Positions 5,690 through 10,597 of a stretch of 10,597 nucleotides of DNA are shown here, piece by piece. The position numbers were made by a program, and so were the translations under genes. Source of the DNA: VGKU01 sp964388785 (GTDB lineage Bacteria; Patescibacteriota; Patescibacteriia; UBA9934; GWF2-40-263); the NCBI GenBank assembly GCA_964388785.1, contig CAYMBX010000035.1:1-10597 (forward strand). The letters are read 5' to 3'. The notes under the pieces are model-generated. The model did not search any database. It worked only from the letters and a program-made list of their open reading frames with translations, and had not been told where the DNA came from. Numbering within the stretch: position 1 is the stretch's first letter; the number at the start of each line of letters is the position of its first letter.

Positions 5690-6409
5690 ATGCGTAAATA
5701 TCTACTGGAAGTGGAACGTGAACTCAAAAAACTCGCCGATCCAGTTTATAAAGCCTCCAATGATCTGTTCAATGTCCCACGGTCGGTCGGAATAACCTCA
5801 AAGATCTATAAACCAAGATTGAAACAGGGATTTTCGTTTTCCAAACTTCCCGATGCCGAACAATGGAAAATTTGGAATTACATTATCAGCAACAGCCGTT
5901 TGCATGAGGCACAAATGGCCGCGATACGTTTTGCGGAAGATCGCATCCGCACCAACGGCAAAAAGGAATGGAAGTACCTTCGTGGTTGGATCGAACATAT
6001 TGATAATTGGGCGCACTCGGATGTTCTTTCAAAAGTGTATTCGTTCCTGCACGAACACCACCCCGACCTGATCCTTCCGCAACTCAAAAAGTGGAACCGA
6101 TCCAACAATCCATGGAAACAACGCGCATCTATTGTTTCGCTCATTTATTACGCCTCACCAAAACGCAAAGCCCCGCCGATCAAAACTGTGCTTGAACTTG
6201 TGAAACCACTTCTCAAAAGCCGCGACAAGTACGTCGCCAAAGCGGTCGGGTGGACACTTCGTGAATCCTACAACCTCTACCCAAAAGAAACACTCGCGTT
6301 TATCACGACGCACATACGAGAGCTTGCACCTGATAGTTTTTCCTACGCAACGGAAAAAGTGAGCAAAAAAGAAAAAGACGCTCTGAAGCGTCTTCGCAAA
6401 CTACGATAG
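5690..6409 (+). CDS. DNA alkylation repair protein, AlkD-like HEAT-repeat glycosylase
   Basis: The 239-residue product is helical throughout and carries the landmarks of the AlkD family (PF08713). DNWAHSD holds Trp107 and Asp111 with the W-x-x-x-D spacing of the catalytic pair in Bacillus cereus AlkD. NPWKQRA holds Arg145, and KAVGWTLRE holds Trp188. AlkD enzymes remove bulky or positively charged alkylated bases without flipping the base, starting base-excision repair. Its ATG lies one base after the polX stop, so the two are surely co-transcribed and probably translationally coupled. That suggests a lesion-removal plus gap-filling pair. Its last codons overlap the 3' end of the convergent desaturase-like gene by 9 bases and also contain that gene's terminator hairpin. 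The family assignment is firm. Which lesions it removes cannot be read from sequence. Confidence 0.9.
   Translation: MRKYLLEVERELKKLADPVYKASNDLFNVPRSVGITSKIYKPRLKQGFSFSKLPDAEQWKIWNYIISNSRLHEAQMAAIRFAEDRIRTNGKKEWKYLRGWIEHIDNWAHSDVLSKVYSFLHEHHPDLILPQLKKWNRSNNPWKQRASIVSLIYYASPKRKAPPIKTVLELVKPLLKSRDKYVAKAVGWTLRESYNLYPKETLAFITTHIRELAPDSFSYATEKVSKKEKDALKRLRKLR
6364..6394 (-). terminator. Terminator of the desaturase-like gene, inside the alkD-like coding sequence
   Basis: On the minus strand AAGACGC (6388-6394) pairs with GCGTCTT (6375-6381) around 6 bases and is followed by T-rich sequence (plus-strand A runs at 6365-6376). It lies 6 bases past the stop of the minus-strand gene and encodes the Lys/Arg-rich C terminus of the opposite gene. 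Confidence 0.75.
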
Positions 6410-7219
6410 AGCTGTGGCGGATATCCGATCGTCCACGCGCGTCATGGTTTCAAATCCCGGAAGTTGTCGGATCTTGTCGCTCACATAGCGACGCACAAGC
6501 TCCACACCCTCTGCTCCAGAAAATAGCGTGCGAATAACACGATCTGTTTCAGTTGTATTTTTGAATTCTTGTCCCACCGGATTCCAGAGTCGATCCAAAA
6601 CAAACCGTGCTAATTTCCGATCAAATCCATTTCGCTCCAATTTAATCTTCGCGACCGTCCAGTAAAAAAATGCGTGCATCGCTTCTTCCCGGACGATCCC
6701 GCGCAAAATATGCTCGAGCACGGGATGATTCGCAAGCTCCCATAGCCTACGATATCCGGTGAGGGTTGAATACTCATGTGTCGCACCCCACGTCATGTGC
6801 AGCGCGCCAAACCGTTTTCCAAACGGTGCGGTCGCAATGGCTTGCACCCATTTGTGCATTCGATACGCAATCGGCATCTTGCCAAATAAATTCTCTTTCC
6901 AGGCTTTGTCATCGCTATTGCCCGTTTCTTCCAAAAAACGATTTAAGAGTTCGCCGTGCGTGGGCTCTTCGCTCACCCACCGCTCCATGAACGCGGCAAT
7001 GGCGGGATCCTTTCCAGTCGGACTCATCATGAGTTCATCAAAATAAACTTGCGTCATTGTTTCAATGTCACGCATGTAAAACAACACCGGGATGAACTTC
7101 GGATCGATAGGGTAATCATTCACCTGTTTCCAAGGAATCGCGTTTTGAAAAACCTCGTCAACAACGCGTGGCTGCTTCTCGTACCAAGCGAGCACATCAG
7201 CTTCGGTTTCAAATGTCAT
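6401..7219 (-). CDS. Acyl-ACP desaturase-like ferritin-fold di-iron protein
   Basis: The 272-residue product carries two E-x-x-H iron-binding motifs on helices: WVSEEPTHGELLNRFLEETG with Glu85 and His88, and REEAMHAFFYW with Glu179 and His182. The first closely resembles the W-x-x-E-E-x-x-H-G-x-L-L-N motif of soluble acyl-ACP desaturases (FA_desaturase_2, PF03405). Length also fits the bacterial members (about 275). Such enzymes use a di-iron centre and O2 to put a double bond into an acyl chain on ACP. Another ferritin-like oxygenase is possible. The start at ATG 7219 sits just after a -10-like box. Extending the frame further upstream would read through the divergent tRNA-Leu(UAA), which is an artefact. 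The gene ends in a 9-base overlap with the alkD-like gene. No fatty-acid synthesis genes are visible in the window. Confidence 0.75.
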   Translation of the reverse strand: MTFETEADVLAWYEKQPRVVDEVFQNAIPWKQVNDYPIDPKFIPVLFYMRDIETMTQVYFDELMMSPTGKDPAIAAFMERWVSEEPTHGELLNRFLEETGNSDDKAWKENLFGKMPIAYRMHKWVQAIATAPFGKRFGALHMTWGATHEYSTLTGYRRLWELANHPVLEHILRGIVREEAMHAFFYWTVAKIKLERNGFDRKLARFVLDRLWNPVGQEFKNTTETDRVIRTLFSGAEGVELVRRYVSDKIRQLPGFETMTRVDDRISATALS

Positions 7220-7227
7220 ACAAAGCC

Positions 7228-7256
7228 ATTCTAGCCAGGAGCGGCTAATTTTGCTA
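7228..7256 (-). promoter_or_regulatory. Promoter of the desaturase-like gene
   Basis: On the minus strand TAGCAA (7251-7256), 17 bases, then TAGAAT (7228-7233). Transcription would begin near 7221, only one or two bases before the start codon at 7219, so the message is effectively leaderless. The TAATCT at 7255-7260 on the plus strand may serve tRNA-Leu(UAA) in the other direction. Confidence 0.55.
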
Positions 7257-7269
7257 ATCTCATGCCCGT

Positions 7270-7355
7270 GGGCGAGTGGTGGAATGGCAGACACGAGGGA
7301 CTTAAACTCCCTTGGGAGCAATCCCGTGTGGGTTCGACCCCCACCTCGCCCACCA
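7270..7355 (+). tRNA. tRNA-Leu(UAA)
   Basis: The acceptor GGGCGAG (7270-7276) pairs with CTCGCCC (7345-7351), then A7352 and encoded CCA (7353-7355). The anticodon arm AGGGA/TCCCT holds loop CTTAAAC with anticodon TAA at 7303-7305. The class II variable arm TGGGAGCAATCCC and the T arm GTGGG/CCCAC around TTCGACC follow. Total 86 bases. As in the other leucine tRNA, G and T just upstream (7268-7269) could pair with C7353 and A7352. Confidence 0.97.
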
Positions 7356-7359
7356 ACAT

Positions 7360-7977
7360 ATGATCGAAGTTGAGAAAAAAGTTTCGATTGCACATGAAGA
7401 TGATCTTGCACGCCTGATTGATGGTGCGCAATTTTTGCGTGAGGTAGTGAATGATGATGTGCTCTACGACAACGAGGCGTTCGATCTCACAAAAAATGAA
7501 TATTGGTTACGCACGCGAGGTGACGCGTGGGAGCTCAAAGTTCCGATTCATACAAAGGGGCCAAGACTTGCCACACAATATGATGAGCTTGAGGATGAAC
7601 AAGCCATTAGAAACGCCCTTCACCTTTCACCCGAAGGAACAATGGAAGAAGTTGTTGCTCAGGCAGGTTACATACCGTTTGCGAAGTACAAAACGACGCG
7701 CCAAAAATACAGACTGGGTGACTTCCACATAGACATCGACCTAACCGATTTTGGAGAATCAACCTACGCAATCGGCGAAATCGAACTGATGGTGAACAAT
7801 GCATCAGAGATCCCAAACGCACTGGAAAAAATTCAAACATTTTTGGATATGCACGGTCTGCCGTCTGCGGTAGTGCATGGCAAGGCGATTGAATATCTTT
7901 ACCGCTATCGACCCGAACACTATCAAACGCTCTTGGAGGCAGGCGTTGCAGGCACTTCATCCACAACAAATGATTGA
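7360..7977 (+). CDS. CYTH-domain protein, thiamine-triphosphatase-like
   Basis: The 205-residue product begins MIEVEKK, the CYTH signature E-x-E-x-K (Glu3, Glu5, Lys7). It continues with YWLRTRGDAWELK (48-60), TTRQKYR, DIDLTDFG (125-132) and GEIE with Glu140 and Glu142. These basic and acidic residues line the triphosphate tunnel of CYTH enzymes. The order WLRxR...WELK, then TxRxxYR, D-x-D...DFG and GE-x-E follows human thiamine triphosphatase, so a ThTPase-like phosphohydrolase is the best guess. Inorganic triphosphatase or class IV adenylate cyclase activity cannot be excluded. The ATG at 7360 is 4 bases after the tRNA-Leu(UAA) CCA end, with no Shine-Dalgarno site, so the mRNA 5' end is probably made by tRNA 3' processing. 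The stop codon lies inside the next -35 box. Confidence 0.88.
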   Translation: MIEVEKKVSIAHEDDLARLIDGAQFLREVVNDDVLYDNEAFDLTKNEYWLRTRGDAWELKVPIHTKGPRLATQYDELEDEQAIRNALHLSPEGTMEEVVAQAGYIPFAKYKTTRQKYRLGDFHIDIDLTDFGESTYAIGEIELMVNNASEIPNALEKIQTFLDMHGLPSAVVHGKAIEYLYRYRPEHYQTLLEAGVAGTSSTTND

Positions 7978-8001
7978 CAACAGCCAAAAATTTGCTATAC
8001 T
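7974..8001 (+). promoter_or_regulatory. Strong promoter, copy 2 of the promoter-hairpin module
   Basis: Perfect TTGACA (7974-7979), a 16-base spacer and TATACT (7996-8001) with TG at 7993-7994 form the strongest promoter in the window. Its -35 box overlaps the CYTH stop codon (7975-7977). Transcription would begin near 8008, just ahead of the hairpin at 8014. Confidence 0.85.
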
Positions 8002-8013
8002 GATTTTAACAAT

Positions 8014-8057
8014 AAGAACCTCCCTGCTGAGCTAAATGCTCGCTGGGAGGTTTTTTT
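8014..8057 (+). ncRNA. Short hairpin RNA or attenuator leader, copy 2 of the module
   Basis: AAGAACCTCCC (8014-8024) pairs with GGGAGGTTTTT (8045-8055) with one G-U wobble. Inside the loop, GAGC (8029-8032) pairs with GCTC (8038-8041). Seven T (8051-8057) overlap the 3' arm. Following the strong promoter at 7974-8001, it predicts a transcript of about 50 bases that is mostly hairpin, or an attenuator that gates the lipoprotein-like gene at 8087. It may also end CYTH transcription. Bases 8014-8030 are identical to 440-456. Confidence 0.55.
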
Positions 8058-8086
8058 GTTTTGTCCCAAAACCAGAGGAAATACCC

Positions 8087-8815
8087 ATGAGAACCATCGG
8101 CTTCTTGGTAGGTTTTACGCTCGCAGTTTTGCTTCTGCGATGCAGTAGTGACGCAACTTCAGGACGACAAGATGTGCACGTCCATGAGAAAAGCCGTGCT
8201 CCGATCTGTACGTACGATGCGGAGATCGGCACGATCGATCTCAACGGAGAGTTGCTCAGTGAAACGCTTGAACTTGCGATCCCCAAAGGAGCCTCGTCCG
8301 CGCCGTATCACCTCTTTGCTGTTCCTTACAGCGCAGACGGTGATGAACTCACCGATAAGCATCTCCTTTGGGAAGCCTGGGACGACACACTCGTCACGTT
8401 TACCTCCCACGCATGGAACGACAGCACAGTCGACGTAAGCATGTTGCGTGACTGGTTCGATGAGCAAGGGAACGAACCGGCAAGTGATGCCCGCGTCTGT
8501 GTGAAGGACTCGTGTTCAAACTGCACCGATTTCCAACTTGTCGGACTCATTGACGTCAGTGGAACCTGGTGCATTACAAGCGCACAATTTCCATTCACAT
8601 TTGAGTTGAACATACTCCAGCGCGGGCGCGAACTGACATCTGCTTTGAATTCTGACGACGGAATCATAGCAACTCTTCAAGGAAACCACGTGATATTCAC
8701 CCACGCATCTTTGCGTTACGAATGTACGCTCAAAACACGCACATTCTGCGCAGGAAACACAACTGACCTGCAAACCGGCGCCATGCTCGCGCGCTGGAAT
8801 GCCGTCAGGCAATAA
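8087..8815 (+). CDS. Cysteine-rich putative lipoprotein, unknown function
   Basis: AGAGGA at 8074-8079 stands 7 bases before the ATG at 8087, fixing the start. The 242-residue product begins MRTIGFLVGFTLAVLLLRCS: a hydrophobic export signal ending at Cys19, followed by SSDATSG. That suggests a lipoprotein, though Arg at the position before Cys is not the usual small residue. The mature part has a Cys-rich stretch (ARVCVKDSCSNCTDF) and a C-terminal beta-rich region beginning GTWCIT and ending WNAVRQ, with further Cys in YECT and TFC. These fit disulfides in an exported beta-sandwich or barrel fold. I recognise no family. The gene stands behind the promoter-hairpin module, with no other promoter visible in its 80-base leader. 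A terminator follows. Confidence 0.75.
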   Translation: MRTIGFLVGFTLAVLLLRCSSDATSGRQDVHVHEKSRAPICTYDAEIGTIDLNGELLSETLELAIPKGASSAPYHLFAVPYSADGDELTDKHLLWEAWDDTLVTFTSHAWNDSTVDVSMLRDWFDEQGNEPASDARVCVKDSCSNCTDFQLVGLIDVSGTWCITSAQFPFTFELNILQRGRELTSALNSDDGIIATLQGNHVIFTHASLRYECTLKTRTFCAGNTTDLQTGAMLARWNAVRQ

Positions 8816-8821
8816 CTCTCT

Positions 8822-8845
8822 ACAGCGCCTTTGGCGCTGTTTTTT
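8822..8845 (+). terminator. Intrinsic terminator of the lipoprotein-like gene
   Basis: ACAGCGCC (8822-8829), loop TTT, GGCGCTGT (8833-8840), then five more T. A perfect 8-bp stem starting 6 bases after the stop. Confidence 0.93.
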
Positions 8846-8863
8846 CATCAGCGTGATCGCCCA

Positions 8864-8890
8864 ATAAAAATAGGCCCGGGTAGGACCTAT
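8864..8890 (-). terminator. Intrinsic terminator of the two-TM coiled-coil gene
   Basis: On the minus strand ATAGGTCC (8883-8890) pairs with GGGCCTAT (8870-8877) with one G-U wobble, followed by TTTT and A/T (plus-strand 8864-8869). It lies 5 bases past the stop at 8896-8898 and faces the plus-strand terminator at 8822-8845. Confidence 0.85.
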
Positions 8891-8895
8891 GAAGT

Positions 8896-9993
8896 TCAGG
8901 AAGCCACACGTCTGCGACCCCTACGCTTGCGCGCAAGGTTCGCTTCGACGACCGCACGCTTCTCGCGCCAGTGGGTGAGCCACTGCGTGTCTCTCAGGTT
9001 CTCAAAGTGGATGCACATCGCGGTCGCAATGGCCTTATGGACGAGGAGACCTTCGATCGTTTCCTTGAGCCGATCAGTTTGATCGATCTGCTGGCTGAGC
9101 GCCACCAGAGCGAAAACGAGGGCTTCACGATCCCTCACGACGCTCTTGAGCTGCTTGCGCAGTCTCTCTACGTCTGCATCGCGCTCGCGGGTCAGGCGCT
9201 CGACATCCATGAGCGCGGCCTCGAGATCTTTGCCGACTTCCACGCGCGAGGCCATGAGCCGACTCACCTCATCCTGAGAATCCCGCAACGATCGACGGTA
9301 CTCGACGAGCGCATCGGAGATGGACACGATGTCACGCGTGGTCCTGACGAAGACGAGCAGACGAATCGCCTCAGCTACTTCGAGCACGACGCATTCACGC
9401 TTGCCGGACGAGCTTGGATGCGTGTACTCCACACATACGAGCACAGCGCCGGTGTTGAGGACGTCGTGCAGACATACACTCCAGTTGTGCAGCGAGTGCT
9501 CGCGCCCGACCGGCTTTCCCTCATGGACGATACCTGTACCGCCAAAGCTCGCCCACCCGCCAAGACCAAGTTCGAAAGCGAGACCGCCAAACGGCAAGAG
9601 GGGCTTGAACACCATGGGATCTTCTCCGCTCGTCACCACATCTGCCCACCACGTGGGGAGATTGGGACCGTCCGGAATGAAGAACCGCACGACGTAACCG
9701 CGCACGTTTCGATTGCCGTACGCCTTGATCCACCGTCCGCGTGCACCGCTCATGAAGTAAGAAGTGACGAACAGCAGGAACACGCCGCCACAGAAGACGC
9801 TGATCGACAGTCGCACTCCTTCAGAGAGCTCCTTCGTCGTCCAGAACATGACGGCGTACATCCCAAACAGGATGACTCCGAACAAGATGACCACGTTAAG
9901 GAGACCACCCAGAAACTTGAGCCAACCCCAGGGAATTGGAAGGAACTTCTGAAGCTCCTCGCCCTGATGAGAATTGATGGAAAGAACGTTCAC
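8896..9993 (-). CDS. Membrane protein with two TM helices and a C-terminal coiled coil, unknown function
   Basis: The start is a GTG at 9993, chosen because AAGGAG (plus-strand 10001-10006) stands 7 bases before it. An upstream in-frame TTG at 10014 has no such site. The 365-residue product has two hydrophobic helices at about 24-51 and 60-81. A Gly/Trp-rich domain at about 90-190 follows (NLPTWWADV, FGGLAFELGLGGWASFGGTG), then a beta-type segment. A long charged heptad-like region at about 230-318 (LEAALMDVERLTRERDADVE) should form a coiled coil, and the tail is very basic (ARKRRGRRR). The bulk after the second helix is probably cytoplasmic, judged from the Arg-rich segment that follows. The gene is clearly richer in G+C than its neighbours and uses a Shine-Dalgarno site with GTG. 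I recognise no family. Function is unknown. Confidence 0.75.
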   Translation of the reverse strand: MNVLSINSHQGEELQKFLPIPWGWLKFLGGLLNVVILFGVILFGMYAVMFWTTKELSEGVRLSISVFCGGVFLLFVTSYFMSGARGRWIKAYGNRNVRGYVVRFFIPDGPNLPTWWADVVTSGEDPMVFKPLLPFGGLAFELGLGGWASFGGTGIVHEGKPVGREHSLHNWSVCLHDVLNTGAVLVCVEYTHPSSSGKRECVVLEVAEAIRLLVFVRTTRDIVSISDALVEYRRSLRDSQDEVSRLMASRVEVGKDLEAALMDVERLTRERDADVERLRKQLKSVVRDREALVFALVALSQQIDQTDRLKETIEGLLVHKAIATAMCIHFENLRDTQWLTHWREKRAVVEANLARKRRGRRRVAS

Positions 9994-10014
9994 GACTTTT
10001 CTCCTTCCGGCCAA

Positions 10015-10196
10015 AATATTGGATCCCTCGACTAAACGTTAGACGCTCGCTCGGGATGACACATTTCAACGGGTAGCGGACGGCGAAATACGGCCCGCAA
10101 TGGGAACTTTTTGGGACGTTGCGAGAACTTCCCGCAACTGAGGAAAACTACAAATTTTTTGCCTAAACGTCAAGGCTAAGGCACAATAATGGCGGT
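10015..10196. other. Intergenic region between divergent genes, with a small inverted repeat
   Basis: No gene can be supported here. GTTGCG (10118-10123) and CGCAAC (10133-10138) form a 6-bp inverted repeat with a 9-base loop. The ruvB promoter lies at the right end. I could not place a convincing promoter for the minus-strand membrane protein gene. Confidence 0.4.
10159..10187 (+). promoter_or_regulatory. Probable promoter of ruvB
   Basis: TTGCCT (10159-10164), 17 bases, CACAAT (10182-10187). An overlapping AATAAT (10185-10190) is another -10 candidate. Transcription would begin near 10194, about 3 bases before the ATG at 10197. Confidence 0.5.
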
Positions 10197-10597
10197 ATGA
10201 TTGAACGCGAGGAAATGAATGTGCCGAATTCTGTCCTATCCCCTTCGACAAGCTCAGGAGATAGTGAAATTGAAGTTTCTCTGCGTCCACAATCTCTGAG
10301 CGAATTTGTTGGACAAGATGATCTTAAAGAAAATTTGTCTATTTTTATTGAAGCGGCAAAAAAACGCGATGAACCGATCGAGCACGTGCTTTTGTACGGC
10401 AATCCCGGGCTTGGAAAAACCACGCTCGCGCACATTATTGCAAACGAAATGGGTTCGCAAATCCGTGTGACCTCCGGTCCGGCACTTGAAAAAGTCGGCG
10501 ACCTGGCTGCCATTATTTCCAATCTGGGGCGCGGGGACATCCTGTTTATCGATGAAATCCATCGCATGAACAAAACGATTGAAGAAGTTCTTTATCC
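10197..10597 (+). CDS. ruvB: Holliday junction branch migration helicase RuvB (partial; runs off the window)
   Basis: The 133 visible codons cover the N-terminal AAA+ part of RuvB, the hexameric motor that drives branch migration with RuvA. Recognisable parts are LRPQSLSEFVGQDDLKENL, the Walker A GNPGLGKTT at 68-76, TSGPALEKVGDLAAI, and the Walker B FIDEIHRMN with Asp119-Glu120-Ile-His. The usual second Pro of the GPPGLGKT loop is Asn here, and the sequence after Walker B is RMNKTIEEVLY. The first 30 or so residues are variable in the family; here residues 14-23 are encoded by a REP-like repeat (peptide PSTSSG). The ATG at 10197 fits the promoter position. A Met six codons later is an alternative start. 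Confidence 0.95.
   Translation, partial: MIEREEMNVPNSVLSPSTSSGDSEIEVSLRPQSLSEFVGQDDLKENLSIFIEAAKKRDEPIEHVLLYGNPGLGKTTLAHIIANEMGSQIRVTSGPALEKVGDLAAIISNLGRGDILFIDEIHRMNKTIEEVLY
10236..10264. repeat. REP-like imperfect palindrome inside ruvB, encoding PSTSSG
   Basis: The core CCTTCGACAAGCTCAGG (10242-10258) matches, from memory, a short dispersed repeat found in many bacterial genomes, whose translations give PSTSSG, PFDKLR or LSLSKG depending on frame. Here it is flanked by CTATC (10236-10240) and GATAG (10260-10264), which pair with each other. CCT also pairs with AGG. It is in frame and adds residues to the variable RuvB N terminus. Confidence 0.65.

Noticed and set aside
7312..7359. Earlier start for the CYTH gene inside tRNA-Leu(UAA)
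   Set aside because: It would add 16 residues from the tRNA body in front of the conserved E-x-E-x-K strand, which belongs at the N terminus.
7220..7411. N-terminal extension of the desaturase-like gene through GGRTHTGLLP
   Set aside because: It reads the antisense of tRNA-Leu(UAA); the promoter and the ATG at 7219 give a clean start.
8971..10035. A 354-codon open frame on the plus strand opposite the two-TM protein gene
   Set aside because: Its translation is His/Glu/Arg/Thr-rich without a hydrophobic core or family motif and has no good start site. The minus strand has a Shine-Dalgarno site, two membrane helices, a coiled coil and a matching terminator. G+C-rich sequence readily gives such antisense frames.
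1..10597. CRISPR array, transposase, toxin-antitoxin pair or phage module
   Set aside because: No regularly spaced repeats, no transposase or integrase motifs, and no antitoxin-like gene pair were found on either strand.

Overview
The window looks like a slice of a small bacterial genome from the Patescibacteria/CPR radiation, probably Parcubacteria-like. This is inferred from gene style, not from a marker phylogeny: compact genes of moderate G+C, tRNAs with encoded CCA, start codons placed almost directly after -10 boxes, a bacterial PolX with a PHP domain, and many short exported proteins of unknown function. It holds 12 protein-coding genes I would defend (two cut by the window edges), one doubtful overlapping small ORF, three tRNAs and a set of clear intrinsic terminators and promoters.

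Layout. 1-232 (-): start of an RBBP9/YdeN-type alpha/beta hydrolase. 296-380 (+): tRNA-Leu(UAG). 401-477: promoter-like boxes followed at once by a terminator-like hairpin. 529-2166 (+): exported lamin-tail plus OB-fold-like protein with a C-terminal membrane anchor. 2123-2480 (+): two small overlapping ORFs, then a terminator. 2585-2911 (+): G+C-rich small exported protein. 3085-3771 (-): cysteine-dioxygenase-like cupin, with tRNA-Gly(GCC) just upstream on the same strand. 3961-5688 and 5690-6409 (+): polX and an AlkD-family glycosylase as a tight two-gene repair operon. 6401-7219 (-): acyl-ACP-desaturase-like di-iron protein, converging on the glycosylase gene with overlapping 3' ends. 7270-7355 (+): tRNA-Leu(UAA), followed only 4 bases later by a CYTH/thiamine-triphosphatase-like gene (7360-7977). 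7974-8057: second copy of the promoter-plus-hairpin module. 8087-8815 (+): cysteine-rich putative lipoprotein. 8896-9993 (-): two-TM coiled-coil protein. 10197-end (+): ruvB, carrying a short REP-like repeat inside its coding sequence.

How it works together. DNA maintenance is the clearest theme: PolX and the AlkD-like enzyme could act in the same base-excision repair route, and ruvB starts a recombination locus. The other enzymes (thiol dioxygenase-like, desaturase-like, triphosphatase-like, hydrolase) are single accessory genes. Two expression styles alternate. Conserved enzymes have a -10 box ending about 9-13 bases before the start codon (probably leaderless mRNAs), or, for CYTH, a start just after a tRNA. 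Three unknown envelope-type genes (2585, 8087, 9993) have good Shine-Dalgarno sites and longer leaders.

The most unusual signal is the duplicated promoter-plus-hairpin module. Both copies carry TTGACA, a TG-extended -10-like box and a U-tailed hairpin that shares an identical 17-base 5' arm at almost identical spacing. Each copy lies upstream of an exported-protein gene.
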